Below are positions 32,548 through 41,727 of a stretch of 64,000 bases of DNA, piece by piece. Positions within the stretch are counted from its first letter, which is position 1. Each line of letters begins with the position of its first letter. The notes beneath the pieces are model-generated. The model saw only the letters and a program-made list of their open reading frames with translations, did not search any database and was not told where the DNA came from. The stretch is from Bacillus sp. T33-2 (lineage in GTDB: Bacteria; Bacillota; Bacilli; Bacillales; Cytobacillaceae), in the NCBI RefSeq assembly GCF_002860205.1, contig NZ_PGVB01000026.1, forward strand, positions 24,025-88,024. Direction: 5' to 3'. The translations under genes were made by a program, and so were the position numbers.

Positions 32548-34188
32548 GTGGCATTAATCTATGGGCACCAGAAGGATTTGGTGCTGGCCGCAGCTAACGA
32601 TATCAAGGATATGCTCCATCCAGAAAACGAGGATCATAAAAGGCTTGTACAAAAGGGCCTGATGCTGTATCGCCAGGGACTTGTCCATCGTCTGAAGGTT
32701 ATCAGGGAGAAGGTTATGGCCACAGTCCAGGATGTCACGCCGGTTTTGGTTTCGGTCGACCTTAATTCTCCCTGGAACAGCGTATGCTCCTGTCCGTCAG
32801 AGGACTTTTGCCGGCATCGGCTCGCTGTCTTTTTTCAGGCCTACAGCCAGGCCGCCAGCGTCTCGGACTGGATTGAGGATTGGCGGGCCCCTATAAAAGA
32901 GAAGGACCTTGCCAGCCAATTAGGGTTAATGAAGGCAAAAGACCTTCTGAAAACGAGCACCCGGCTTGACCATGACTATGATAAATGGACGGCGGCATTT
33001 ACTGGAAGTTTTAATTCCATCGTAAAAGGCAACGGCAGCCCAAGCCCATTCGTGATCCCGGAACTGTTCCGGATTTACTTGCGCCGTATCAGAGCGGATG
33101 CACCAGTAGAACAGGAGTGGAAAAACTTATATGATCTTGTCAGTGCGCTTCACTCTTTTTCACTGCTGGCTGGTTTAAGTGAAAGCGAGCGGCATTCAGA
33201 AGAAACGGTGAACCGGTATTACCGCTTTTTGTTCCATTCCCTCACCGAAGAGGCAGAAGCGGTGCTGCAAAAATTGGCTATCCTCTCCCTTCCGTTTGCG
33301 TTTGATGTCTTCATCAAGCATATAAAAGAAGAAGCAATCAGGCTGCTTGAAGGCAGCGAGCTGTTTGAATATGAACGGATTGGCCTTTACCGGTTGCTTT
33401 GGTCAAAATTATTGAGGAATAACGCCTGGCGCGATGCCGAACGGAACCGGCTTGAAAAATTCCGGATCAGGTCATTTGAAGAAGATTTAGCCCTGGCCCA
33501 TCATTATTTCCTGGCCCGGAAGGATAAAAATGTGATAGATGTGGTTTCCGGCAGGGAAGAAAAAGCCTTTCCTTATACTCTGTACTGGATTGAAGTCTTG
33601 TCAGAACATAAGGAATGGAGCCGGATGGCCCCTTATGCTGATTATTTCGCGCATGGCCTTCGTCCTTATTTGTCCAGTCTGGGAAGCTACTATGCACGTT
33701 CTGATTTTGCACGCCTTGCCTTAAAAGTGCTGACTCCTTTCTGTACGGATGCTGGCCGGACGGACTTGCTTGAACGCGTAATGGTCCAGGCACTTCCATA
33801 CAGCTTTGTCAGTTACGAGGAGTTTTTATTCGACAGGAAAATGTACGATAAATGGGCCGAGCTCTATACATTTGCAGGAATTGATTTTCAGGCTGTGTCA
33901 ACGGCAAGGATTAAAACTGTGCAAAAGGAAGCACCAGTGGTCCTGCTTCCTCTCTACCACCAGGCGGTAGAGTACTTGATCAGCCAGAAAAACAGGGGCA
34001 GCTATAAACAGGCCGTCCGCGTGTTAAAAAAGCTCCGGACCATCTACAAAAAATTAAAACGCGTTCCCGAATGGGAGGCTTTTTTCGCGTTGCTGCTCGA
34101 ACGGACAAAACGGCTGCGCGCCTTCCAGGAAGAATGCAAACGAAGCAAGCTGATTGAAGAGGAAAGTGCGATTGGGGTAAAGGGATAA
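32548..34188 (+). CDS. ywqB: SWIM zinc-finger protein YwqB
   Basis: A 546-residue protein with an N-terminal SWIM zinc finger: CSCPSEDFCRH (around residues 80-90) gives the CxC...CxH ligand set. The remainder is helical with no recognisable catalytic motif. The start is GTG at 32548 with AAGGAGG 8 bases upstream; an in-frame ATG further upstream lacks a ribosome site. It is followed 44 bp later by the SNF2 helicase YwqA, the same pair as in B. subtilis, and SWIM proteins commonly act with SNF2 ATPases on DNA. The exact role is unknown. Confidence 0.85.
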   Translation: MALIYGHQKDLVLAAANDIKDMLHPENEDHKRLVQKGLMLYRQGLVHRLKVIREKVMATVQDVTPVLVSVDLNSPWNSVCSCPSEDFCRHRLAVFFQAYSQAASVSDWIEDWRAPIKEKDLASQLGLMKAKDLLKTSTRLDHDYDKWTAAFTGSFNSIVKGNGSPSPFVIPELFRIYLRRIRADAPVEQEWKNLYDLVSALHSFSLLAGLSESERHSEETVNRYYRFLFHSLTEEAEAVLQKLAILSLPFAFDVFIKHIKEEAIRLLEGSELFEYERIGLYRLLWSKLLRNNAWRDAERNRLEKFRIRSFEEDLALAHHYFLARKDKNVIDVVSGREEKAFPYTLYWIEVLSEHKEWSRMAPYADYFAHGLRPYLSSLGSYYARSDFARLALKVLTPFCTDAGRTDLLERVMVQALPYSFVSYEEFLFDRKMYDKWAELYTFAGIDFQAVSTARIKTVQKEAPVVLLPLYHQAVEYLISQKNRGSYKQAVRVLKKLRTIYKKLKRVPEWEAFFALLLERTKRLRAFQEECKRSKLIEEESAIGVKG

Positions 34189-34232
34189 ACGCGTGAACCC
34201 CTGCCGACTCCAAAAGGAGGAGTAATCGATCC

Positions 34233-37070
34233 ATGCTCACGACGAGAATGATTAAAATCAACATAAACCCGCTGGCGGATGGGCGTTATTTCCTGACCGG
34301 GGTGGATGAAAATGAATCGGAGATGCGCGTATCCAGCTGGAAGCATCTATTGTTTAACCGACACAAGGAAAGCTATTACGGCACAGTTGTGGATGCCGAA
34401 AAATCAAACGGGATTGAGGGAGTTGCCGTGGACGCCTGGCAGCTCGTCACGCTGTTTGCGGAGGAGTCTTTCAACCGGATCATTGATTGGGATTGGGATG
34501 AAACCGCCCAGCTTTGCCTTGCCTCGGCCCATTCGCTGTATGAGGCGATTTTGGAAAAAGACTGGCATCCCGATTTTTCAGGTCTCGAGGCCGGAGAGTT
34601 CCGCTGGGCCCTCCCACACCGGGTAGTAGACGAATTTAACCCGTCCTTTTGGGAGCAGGACATTCAAGAATTTGATGAACCTCTTCCAGTAAAAATGTTC
34701 ATTTCCGACTTGTTTCATCGTGCATTGGAAGCCTATTTCAGTGACAATAGCGGATTAAAATTTTTGCTTGGCGAGAAGCTTGACGTTCTCCGCAAAAAAA
34801 AGATTTCTGCCCGCGAACTAGCCGCTTATTTTGATGAAGAAAGCTGGAAGCAATGGCTTGGATTAACAGAGGATCCAGCTCCGTTTTCAATCGGGCTCCG
34901 GCTGGAAGAGCCGTTGGAAGATGGCGACGACTGGAGGCTGGCGTTATTTTTACGCGGGAAAAAACAGCCTGGCATGCTTTTGGATGCGAATGACCCGGCT
35001 GCTTTCCCTGCCGGCTGGGATGTTTATCAGGACAAAATTGACCGTGAAGAAGCGCGGCTTGCCCGTTTGTTTCCCTGGTTGGAAGAAGATGGCCGGCTTC
35101 GAAGCGGCCTGAATGAGGAAGAAGCGTGGATGCTTTTGACAGAGGTGAGCGAGACGCTCATTTCACTGGGTGTGGAAATCCTGCTGCCATCATGGTGGGA
35201 AGCCGTCAAGAATGCGCACTTAAAGGTCAAGGCACGCCTGAAGGGGCAAACCAGCTACCGCCGTTCGTTTGTCGGCTTGAATGCGATGCTTGACTACGAT
35301 TGGCGTTTCTCGATGAATGGTGTGGATTTGTCGGAAGATGAGTTTCAGCGCCTTGTGAACGAAAAGCGACGCCTCGTGTATTTGCGAGGCAAGTGGGTAA
35401 AGCTTGATCCGGGTTTTATCCGGCAAATCCAGGATTTGATGAAAAAGGCAGACAAAGAAGGTCTTCATATCCGGGATTTGCTCCAGCAGGAACTGCCCGA
35501 TCCCGAGGGGGCTGTAGAGGACGACAACGCTTTTGAAGATCCGAGGGCGTTTGCCCGGATTCAGATTGAATTGAACCGCCACTGGAAGCAAATGATGAAG
35601 CAGCTGTCCCATACGAAAGAAATTCCGGAGGCTCCGTTACCTGCGGGCCTGAACGGCGAGCTGCGCCCGTACCAGAAGCTGGGGTTGAACTGGCTGCTGT
35701 TTTTGCGCCGGTATGGTTTTGGCGCCTGCCTTGCTGACGATATGGGACTGGGCAAAACAATTCAACTGATATCTTACCTGCTGTCAGTAAAAGAGCAGGA
35801 GTCCGGCTCCGGACCGGCCTTGATCATTTGCCCGACGTCTGTGCTGGGCAACTGGCAAAAGGAAATTGAACGCTTTGCACCGGATCTGAATCTGTATCTC
35901 CATTATGGATCAAATCGCCTGAAGGATGATGAGTTTCTTGAAAAAGCCAAAGGTTCGGATATTGTCCTGACGTCTTATGGGTTAACACACCTTGACCAGG
36001 AAGAACTTAAGAGTTTAAGCTGGAGCACGGTGGCCATTGACGAAGCCCAGAATATAAAAAACGCAGAAACAAAGCAATCCCGTGCTGTCCGGTCATTAAA
36101 AGGTCAGCATCACATCGCCTTGACAGGCACTCCGATGGAAAACCGGCTGTCTGAGCTCTGGTCAATTTTCGATTTTACAAATCACGGGTATCTTGGGAGT
36201 GCAGGACAATTTCAGAAGCAGTTCATCCTGCCGATTGAAAAAGACGATGAAAAGCAAAAAATCGCCCAGCTCCAGAGCTTGATTCGGCCGTTTTTGTTAA
36301 GGCGCACAAAAAAGGATGAGGAAGTGGCCCTGAACCTTCCGGACAAAGTCGAACAGAAGGAATATTGCCCGCTTTCGGCCGAGCAGGCCTCATTATACGA
36401 ACAGCTCGTGAAGGATACTTTTGTGGAAATAGAGGCGTTATCAGGGTTTGCGCGAAAGGGGCTTATACTGCAGATGCTTGGCAGGTTGAAGCAGCTCTGC
36501 AACCATCCCTCCCTTTATTTGAAAGAGGAAAAGCCACAGCAGCTGGTTGAAAGGTCTGCGAAAATGGAGAAGCTGACCGAACTTGTCAGTGCCGTCCTGG
36601 ACCAGGATGAAAGCTGCCTCATTTTTACCCAGTACATCGGCATGGGGGAAATGATCCAGACCGTGCTGAAGGATAAGTTCGGGATTGACGTGCCATTCCT
36701 GAATGGGAGCCTGACAAAGGCACGGCGCGACGAAATGATTCGCCAGTTCCAGGAGCGGGAATTCCCGGTCTTCCTGCTGTCGTTGAAAGCAGGCGGCACA
36801 GGGCTTAATCTGACTGCTGCGAACCATGTCATCCATTATGACCGCTGGTGGAACCCGGCCGTCGAGAACCAGGCTACTGACCGGGCCTACCGGATTGGCC
36901 AAAGCCGCTTTGTCCATGTCCATAAGCTGATCAGCACCGGTACACTTGAAGAAAAAATTGATGCTATGCTTGAGAAAAAGCAAGCCCTGAATGACCAGAT
37001 CATCCAAAGCGACAACTGGATCACCGAACTGTCGACGGACGATCTTCAAGATCTTGTCAGATTGTCATAA
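34233..37070 (+). CDS. ywqA: SNF2-family DNA-dependent ATPase YwqA
   Basis: A 945-residue SNF2/Rad54-like helicase. The N-terminal half is a bacterial SNF2-associated domain. Motif I is DDMGLGKT near residue 502, motif II DEAQ near 601, motif III ALTGTPMENR near 630, and motif VI QATDRAYRIGQ near 879. It probably remodels DNA-protein complexes in replication or repair, like E. coli RapA-type or YwqA relatives. AAAGGAGG lies 12 bases before the first ATG; a second ATG 5 codons on is possible. It is co-directional with ywqB. Confidence 0.9.
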   Translation: MLTTRMIKININPLADGRYFLTGVDENESEMRVSSWKHLLFNRHKESYYGTVVDAEKSNGIEGVAVDAWQLVTLFAEESFNRIIDWDWDETAQLCLASAHSLYEAILEKDWHPDFSGLEAGEFRWALPHRVVDEFNPSFWEQDIQEFDEPLPVKMFISDLFHRALEAYFSDNSGLKFLLGEKLDVLRKKKISARELAAYFDEESWKQWLGLTEDPAPFSIGLRLEEPLEDGDDWRLALFLRGKKQPGMLLDANDPAAFPAGWDVYQDKIDREEARLARLFPWLEEDGRLRSGLNEEEAWMLLTEVSETLISLGVEILLPSWWEAVKNAHLKVKARLKGQTSYRRSFVGLNAMLDYDWRFSMNGVDLSEDEFQRLVNEKRRLVYLRGKWVKLDPGFIRQIQDLMKKADKEGLHIRDLLQQELPDPEGAVEDDNAFEDPRAFARIQIELNRHWKQMMKQLSHTKEIPEAPLPAGLNGELRPYQKLGLNWLLFLRRYGFGACLADDMGLGKTIQLISYLLSVKEQESGSGPALIICPTSVLGNWQKEIERFAPDLNLYLHYGSNRLKDDEFLEKAKGSDIVLTSYGLTHLDQEELKSLSWSTVAIDEAQNIKNAETKQSRAVRSLKGQHHIALTGTPMENRLSELWSIFDFTNHGYLGSAGQFQKQFILPIEKDDEKQKIAQLQSLIRPFLLRRTKKDEEVALNLPDKVEQKEYCPLSAEQASLYEQLVKDTFVEIEALSGFARKGLILQMLGRLKQLCNHPSLYLKEEKPQQLVERSAKMEKLTELVSAVLDQDESCLIFTQYIGMGEMIQTVLKDKFGIDVPFLNGSLTKARRDEMIRQFQEREFPVFLLSLKAGGTGLNLTAANHVIHYDRWWNPAVENQATDRAYRIGQSRFVHVHKLISTGTLEEKIDAMLEKKQALNDQIIQSDNWITELSTDDLQDLVRLS

Positions 37071-37125
37071 TTTTTGAGGCCGGTATCTTAATTTTTCCCG
37101 GCTTGTGTAATAAAATTGTGTTAAA

Positions 37126-37158
37126 GGACATGTGGGCAGCCCACATGTCCATATTTTT
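37126..37158 (+). terminator. Strong terminator after ywqA
   Basis: GGACATGTGGGC-AG-CCCACATGTCC, near-perfect stem, then ATATTTTTTT. Confidence 0.9.
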
Positions 37159-37180
37159 TTATTTCATAGTAAAACGTTTT

Positions 37181-37579
37181 CTATGAACGGTTTGATATGA
37201 CATATTCTTCTTTTTCTTGTTTTACTTTTTCATGGTTGCGATGTGTCAAAAACATCGTTCTTTGGTTATCCCTCAATATAAAACATGTTAAATACCGCAT
37301 AGCCGCTTCAAGAGAAACCTCATTCCTGCAAAGAATACCGATTGCCAGCTGGTGCAATCCGCGATTTAACTGGGTTTGTTTTTCGTTGGTGCCATTATGG
37401 CAGGACATGGAGTACTTTCCGTTATGTTGAACTGTAAAGGATTGATAAATTTTAGGATTCTGATTATGTGGTGTTAGAAGGAGAAGGGCATCGGAAAAGT
37501 AAGGAAATCTAGTGACTTGAATATTCTGCTCCTGACCCTCACCTCCCAAGAAAATAAATTCAAGCTTTCGACTATCCAT
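37181..37579 (-). CDS. Small protein of unknown function
   Basis: A 132-residue protein not recognised. The ATG at 37577-37579 has a GGAGG site 6 bases upstream. It has no signal peptide or membrane segment; visible features are LEFIFLGGEG near the start, a Cys- and His-containing middle (YSMSCHNGTN) and a charged Lys/Glu-rich tail. It is a single gene converging on ywqA. It could be a lineage-specific protein of the competence/ssb neighbourhood, but nothing in the sequence says so. Confidence 0.6.
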   Translation of the reverse strand: MDSRKLEFIFLGGEGQEQNIQVTRFPYFSDALLLLTPHNQNPKIYQSFTVQHNGKYSMSCHNGTNEKQTQLNRGLHQLAIGILCRNEVSLEAAMRYLTCFILRDNQRTMFLTHRNHEKVKQEKEEYVISNRS

Positions 37580-37771
37580 ATTCAACCTCCAATTTTGCCT
37601 AAATGTGCGGATGAAATAAACAGACGGTGTCGCTGCCAGTATCATTTGGCTTAATGTTCAAAATTATTTTACCATAACGTCGTTGGAATTTTCTTCAATT
37701 AAGTACATTTTTTTTGGACTTTTCGTCTGTTTTGTGAACAAATTTTAGTGAATTCCGCCGATCAAGTAATT

Positions 37772-37797
37772 TAAAAAAACCGGCGTGGGCCGCCGGC
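37772..37797 (-). terminator. Terminator of the ssb unit
   Basis: Minus-strand GCCGGCGGCCCACGCCGGT then TTTTTT, 74 bases beyond the small gene after ssb. Confidence 0.8.
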
Positions 37798-37870
37798 CAA
37801 ATTTGAGGATATTGGAGAGGGGGTGTGGTTCTCTCTCTTAAAGATTTTAGAAAGGAAGTAATACGTGGAC

Positions 37871-38092
37871 TTAGATTTGATTAGATACGTTATTTTGAGG
37901 GAAATGGTCGACTTTTTCCGGCTCTGCAATAAAGGAATATATCCTTCTTGTTTGCGGCTCCTTTACAGCAGTTTCAAGCTGATGAACCCGTTTCATCAAT
38001 TCATCTACTTTCTCATTGGTTTTTCCGACCATTTTGATCAGGCTGACGAGGAGTTTTTCCAATCCCTCGGCGTCACCGGCATTTTTACTCAA
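37871..38092 (-). CDS. Small coiled-coil protein coupled to ssb
   Basis: A 73-residue product starting at TTG (38090-38092). GGGAGG lies 9 bases upstream, inside the last codons of ssb, and the genes overlap by 8 bases, so translation would be coupled. Residues about 10-44 show a heptad pattern ([22 protein letters not shown] in part). No family is recognised. Support comes from the SD, the overlap and the terminator after it; codon evidence is thin because the gene is short. Confidence 0.5.
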   Translation of the reverse strand: MSKNAGDAEGLEKLLVSLIKMVGKTNEKVDELMKRVHQLETAVKEPQTRRIYSFIAEPEKVDHFPQNNVSNQI

Positions 38093-38459
38093 CAGCCACA
38101 GCCTCCCTCGGCTCGGACAGATCTATATGGGCGTCTTGCGGCCGGCTGCTGAGGAACCGGACGGTTTCTGCTACCACCTCAGTGACATAAACCCGTTTTC
38201 CTTCAGGATTGTCATAATGGCGCGTCTGGATCCGTCCTGTTACACCGATCACTGAACCCTTCCGGCAATAATTGACGGTGTTTTCCGCAGTTTTTCTCCA
38301 TAGCGTACAATGTACAAAATCCGCGTCAATTTCTCCGCTCGGATTGCGGTATTGGCGGTTCACGGCCAGCGTCACATTTGCGACCGCTTTGCCATCAGCG
38401 GTATATTTGAGGTCTGGATCCCTTGTCAGCCGCCCCACGAGAATTACCTGGTTAATCAT
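38085..38459 (-). CDS. ssbB: Single-stranded DNA-binding protein, short SsbB/YwpH type
   Basis: A 124-residue OB-fold [20 protein letters not shown] at the start, [12 protein letters not shown], and [14 protein letters not shown]. It ends soon after the OB fold without the acidic DDDLPF-type tip of the essential SSB, as in the competence-associated SsbB (YwpH) of B. subtilis, which protects incoming DNA. The position near ywpF and fabZ also matches ywpH. No AAAA-N5-TTTT ComK box pair was found upstream by eye. Confidence 0.85.
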   Translation of the reverse strand: MINQVILVGRLTRDPDLKYTADGKAVANVTLAVNRQYRNPSGEIDADFVHCTLWRKTAENTVNYCRKGSVIGVTGRIQTRHYDNPEGKRVYVTEVVAETVRFLSSRPQDAHIDLSEPREAVAVE

Positions 38460-38713
38460 TTTTCATCTCCTTTCTTTGTGATGGTTCCATCATATGCCTA
38501 CAATCTTTTCGAGTAAAATCGCCAAAAATCATTAATGATTGACAAAAGTTCTCCTTGAACTCCCATTTATGGCTGAAAAACATATTTTTATATAATGATT
38601 AATATTAAAAATGCGATTTCCGTGTTTTTCACCGATATTTTTCGACATGAGGTTAAGTGCGCATTCTGAATGTGGTGTGTTATAATTTGGGAAAACGATG
38701 GTTGGAGGTTGAC

Positions 38714-39148
38714 ATGAAAACTTTTAAACTGATTTCGATGCAAATCTCCGATGATGATGGGCTGACAGACATTGAACTGGAGGATGGCCTTATCATTAAC
38801 AAAGAGGATGATGAGAGCAGCTGGCTGATGGAGGCTTTTGTCGAACATAAGTATATCCCCTATTTTGATGATGCATGCAGCAGTGACAAGGAGATAATCG
38901 CCCAAGTGGTCATTACAAAAAGGGAAAATGACCCTGCATCCTTTGCGACAAAAGTGTGTTCCGTGAAAAAACTAAAAGACCATGCAAGTGTTTTGCTTAA
39001 AGGTAAGCTGAAAAAGACAAAAAATGATTATCCAGAGCAATTGCTTGAGCATTTGTTGGAAAAAGGTTTGAGTGGTACTGAGCTGCTCACCGAGTTCAAA
39101 GAAAAAATCATATCCCGCCCGAAGCTCGTCCTTCCAAAAAAAGGGTAA
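38714..39148 (+). CDS. ywpF: YwpF family protein
   Basis: A 144-residue cytoplasmic protein beginning MKTFKLISMQI, as YwpF proteins do. The ATG has GGAGG 5 bases upstream. It is acidic in the first half and basic at the C terminus. Function is unknown; conserved location between ssb and fabZ supports the name. It has its own terminator. Confidence 0.78.
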   Translation: MKTFKLISMQISDDDGLTDIELEDGLIINKEDDESSWLMEAFVEHKYIPYFDDACSSDKEIIAQVVITKRENDPASFATKVCSVKKLKDHASVLLKGKLKKTKNDYPEQLLEHLLEKGLSGTELLTEFKEKIISRPKLVLPKKG

Positions 39149-39150
39149 TG

Positions 39151-39180
39151 AACTCCAGTAACTTGTTCTGGAGTTTTTTT
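39151..39180 (+). terminator. Terminator of ywpF
   Basis: AACTCCAG...CTGGAGTT followed by TTTTT, 2 bases after the stop codon. Confidence 0.85.
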
Positions 39181-39219
39181 GTTTTAACGTACCGTCGGCT
39201 GATTTATGCTCTGCCGATG

Positions 39220-39249
39220 AAAAAGGACGGGTTGGATGCACCCGTCCTT
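39220..39249 (-). terminator. Terminator of the Asn-rich lipoprotein gene
   Basis: Minus-strand AAGGACGGGTG...CACCCGTCC-type stem then TTTTT. Confidence 0.82.
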
Positions 39250-39257
39250 CGTCTTCA

Positions 39258-39638
39258 CTATTGGTCTTCATCATTTCTGTTGTTGTCACCGTTATTATCC
39301 AGGTTGTCTGAAAGTCTGTCTTCTCCTGGAGTGTTGTTGTCCCCGCCGTTGTTGCCATTGTTTCCATTGTTTCCGTTGTTTCCGTTCCGGTTATTTTTAA
39401 TGCCATCATCAACCGGGCCGCCGTTCCGGTTAGTTTTAACACCATCATCGACGCGGCCGTTATTGTTATTACCGCCATTGTTATTGTTTCCGTTGTTATT
39501 GTTTCCGTTATCATCAGCCGGATTTTCTACATCAATATCATTTTCAGGCGGGGGATCCTGGTCATCATTATTACAGGCAGCCAGCAGCATAGCAGAAAGC
39601 AGGGAACCTCCGATTAACATCAACAGCCTTTTCTTCAT
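39258..39638 (-). CDS. Asn/Gly-rich repetitive lipoprotein
   Basis: A 126-residue lipoprotein: signal peptide with lipobox LAAC (Cys22), then an almost wholly low-complexity mature part of NNNG and NGN units and two copies of DDG(V/I)K.NRNG. There is no folded domain. It is probably tethered outside the membrane as a flexible or wall-spanning segment. The repeats suggest length variation. The long opposite-strand frame over it is a by-product of the composition. Confidence 0.75.
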   Translation of the reverse strand: MKKRLLMLIGGSLLSAMLLAACNNDDQDPPPENDIDVENPADDNGNNNNGNNNNGGNNNNGRVDDGVKTNRNGGPVDDGIKNNRNGNNGNNGNNGNNGGDNNTPGEDRLSDNLDNNGDNNRNDEDQ

Positions 39639-39806
39639 GATTCAATGCCCCTTTCATAGTGGAAAATCTATATTTTTGAACCTCATGGCTCGGTCTGCTG
39701 TTATATTGCCCATAACGCGGAAAAACCTTGCATGATTACTTGATAAATTTCCAGCTATGTTTAGGTATTGAATGAAATTCTGCGCAAGAGTAATGCCCCG
39801 GGCATT

Positions 39807-39839
39807 AAGAAAACCGGCTGGCATGCCAACCGGTTTCTT
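39807..39839. terminator. Bidirectional hairpin serving fabZ and the lipoprotein region
   Basis: AAGAAACCGGTTGGCATGCCAGCCGGTTTTCTT on the minus strand gives a stem with a short T run. It lies 210 bases from the fabZ stop because degenerate repeats of the gene end lie between. Confidence 0.6.
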
Positions 39840-39911
39840 CTGCTATTTAGCAAATATCTTTCCGTTTCACTCGCAAGATCACCTGCCAGCTCCCATAGGC
39901 CACCCTTCTCC

Positions 39912-40049
39912 TATTTAAGGCTAAATATAATTCCGTTTCTCATACAAGTCCGCCATTAATTGCAACTGACGGGCCTCCCACAAATTAAGGGCATAGATGA
40001 TTTCCTTTTCATACATAAGTTCGCCGCCAACTGCCACTGACAGGCCTGA
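39912..40049 (-). repeat. Two decayed copies of the fabZ 3' end
   Basis: The last 55-60 bases of fabZ recur at 39980-40046 and again, more degraded, at 39912-39975. On the minus strand the nearer copy would read VGGELMYEKEIIYAL, against [15 protein letters not shown] at the real C terminus. No start or intact frame is present. A tandem duplication followed by decay explains it. Confidence 0.75.
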
Positions 40050-40472
40050 CTATTTAAGGGCAAACATGATTTCCGTTTCACACACAAGTTCGCCGTCAAC
40101 TGTCGCAATCCCTTTTCCCTTGCCCATTGGGCCCCGGAACCTAAGCATTTCCACTTCCAGCCGGAGCTGGTCGCCGGGTTTCACTTGCCTTTTGAACCGG
40201 CAGTTATCAATACCTGCAAAAAACGCAAGCTTTCCCCGGTTTTCTTCAGGCATCAGCATGGCTACCGCCCCCACTTGGGCGAGGGCTTCGACAATCAGTA
40301 CACCCGGCATTACCGGATAATCCGGGAAGTGCCCGTTAAAAAACTCCTCATTTGCTGTGACATTTTTTATGCCAATGGCTTTTTTGCCTTCTTCCACCTC
40401 AAGGATTTTGTCGACAAGCAAGAACGGATATCTGTGAGGAATAATTTCTTTAATTTGTGTAATATCAAGCAT
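40050..40472 (-). CDS. fabZ: 3-hydroxyacyl-ACP dehydratase FabZ
   Basis: A 140-residue enzyme of type II fatty acid synthesis that dehydrates beta-hydroxyacyl-ACP. The hot-dog signature [20 protein letters not shown] contains catalytic His48 and Glu62. The ATG at 40470-40472 with AGGAGG 8 bases upstream is preferred to an upstream in-frame start. It corresponds to B. subtilis ywpB in the mbl-flhO-flhP neighbourhood. Confidence 0.95.
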   Translation of the reverse strand: MLDITQIKEIIPHRYPFLLVDKILEVEEGKKAIGIKNVTANEEFFNGHFPDYPVMPGVLIVEALAQVGAVAMLMPEENRGKLAFFAGIDNCRFKRQVKPGDQLRLEVEMLRFRGPMGKGKGIATVDGELVCETEIMFALK

Positions 40473-40530
40473 GTTAGTACCTCCTCTTAATATTAGGTGC
40501 TTATTTTTCATTGTACTAAAAACAGTAATC

Positions 40531-40559
40531 AAAAAGGAAGGGGAAAATCCCCTTCCTGC
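40531..40559 (-). terminator. Terminator of the flhO-flhP unit
   Basis: Minus-strand GGAAGGGGATTTTCCCCTTCC then TTTTT, just after the EpuA-like gene. Confidence 0.88.
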
Positions 40560-40563
40560 AAAG

Positions 40564-40842
40564 TTATTCTTTATTAATTAAATCCTTTATATGGGTCCAT
40601 GTTGATTTTTCAAAAGTATCTGAGGGTTTTCCGTCCCCGATCACACTGTAGCCAAAAACAGCACCCAGTATGATGCTCAGGGCTAATAAGGCAATGACAA
40701 TTATAATCCGAAGCCAGATTGGAATGAGGCGCACCCGGATCCTTTTCCTTTTTTCACGCGTTTGGTCTGGCTGTGCTTTCTTTTTTTGTTGCTTTATTTG
40801 CTCACGCGTTGCTGCTTCCTGATTATTGCTGTTCAAAGCCAT
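40564..40842 (-). CDS. EpuA-like small membrane protein (often labelled RNA polymerase subunit beta)
   Basis: A 92-residue protein with a basic N-terminal half, the family box [11 protein letters not shown], one membrane segment (about residues 44-66) and a short extracellular tail. This is the EpuA family, frequently misnamed as an RNA polymerase subunit in Bacillus genomes. It is 15 bp after flhP, so it is probably co-transcribed. Function unknown; relatives are linked to the cell envelope. Confidence 0.78.
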   Translation of the reverse strand: MALNSNNQEAATREQIKQQKKKAQPDQTREKRKRIRVRLIPIWLRIIIVIALLALSIILGAVFGYSVIGDGKPSDTFEKSTWTHIKDLINKE

Positions 40843-40857
40843 TCTTTTCTTCCCCTC

Positions 40858-41703
40858 TTAACGAATTCCATTTACTAATCCGAGCATTTGGTCCGATAAC
40901 GTGATAGATCGTGACTGGAACTGGTAGCCACGCTGGACATTAATAAGATCGGTCATCTCTTTGCTCAGATCGACATTGGACTGTTCAAGCGCTCCCTGCT
41001 GAATGGAAATACCGTTTCTCAACTGACCGTCCAGGTTTGTTAAAATATCATTTTCAGCAACTCCGAGCCCAGCGAGATTATCAGGCAGGCCAAAGAGGTT
41101 ACCGCCTTTTTGCTCGAGAAACTGCGGTTTTTTTATATAAGTGACACCGAGGTTGAATTCCTGTGTGCCTCCATTTGCCATTTCCGCAATAAACCGGCCC
41201 TCACTTGTTATAGTAAAACCTTTGGGTGACCCAGCGACCGTAATCGGCTGGTTATTTTCATTCAAGACCGGATAGCCTTCTCCATTCACAAGCATGGATT
41301 CATTTTCAGAAACCGGTGTTAAGTATAGGGCACCATCACGTGTATACCGGACGGCTGTCCCATCTTCATTCTGGACGAGAACCCTGTAAAATTGCCCTTC
41401 TGCCGTGAAGGCGGTATCGAGTTGGCGATGAGTATGTTTAATACTTCCCTGTTGCATGACCACTTGGGAATGGTTGATTTTTGCGCCCGTTCCCTGCCGG
41501 ATATTCAGCGGAGTCAGCCGGTTCTGTTCAGTGATATCATTTGGCTGGTTTCGGAATTCCTGGAAGATCAAATCGGTAAATGTTGCCTGACGCCGTTTAA
41601 ATCCAGTAGTATCGACATTCGCAATATTATGGCTGATCATGTCCATTTGCTTTTGCAGCTGTGACAGTGTATTGGTCGCTGTGATTATTGATCTATTCAT
41701 CAT
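40858..41703 (-). CDS. flhP: Flagellar hook-basal body protein FlhP
   Basis: A 281-residue rod/hook family protein (FlgG-like). It has the N-terminal FlgBC motif SQLQKQMDMISHNIANVDTTG and the C-terminal QSNVDLSKEMTDLINVQRGYQ. B. subtilis FlhP, encoded with FlhO beside mbl, is part of the distal rod. It lies 24 bp after flhO. Confidence 0.88.
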   Translation of the reverse strand: MMNRSIITATNTLSQLQKQMDMISHNIANVDTTGFKRRQATFTDLIFQEFRNQPNDITEQNRLTPLNIRQGTGAKINHSQVVMQQGSIKHTHRQLDTAFTAEGQFYRVLVQNEDGTAVRYTRDGALYLTPVSENESMLVNGEGYPVLNENNQPITVAGSPKGFTITSEGRFIAEMANGGTQEFNLGVTYIKKPQFLEQKGGNLFGLPDNLAGLGVAENDILTNLDGQLRNGISIQQGALEQSNVDLSKEMTDLINVQRGYQFQSRSITLSDQMLGLVNGIR

Positions 41704-41727
41704 TATCCCTCATCATGGGCTGGTCCA

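Noticed and set aside
38461..38540. ComK box upstream of ssb
   Set aside because: TTTT-N5-AAAA is present, but ComK needs AAAA-N5-TTTT, so it does not fit.
39148..39735. Long plus-strand frame opposite the Asn-rich lipoprotein
   Set aside because: It is Leu/Pro/Ser low complexity created by the repeats of the real gene; no SD, and it runs through two terminators.
40564..40842. True RNA polymerase subunit beta
   Set aside because: The common database name is misleading; a 92-residue single-span membrane protein of the EpuA family cannot be a polymerase core subunit.
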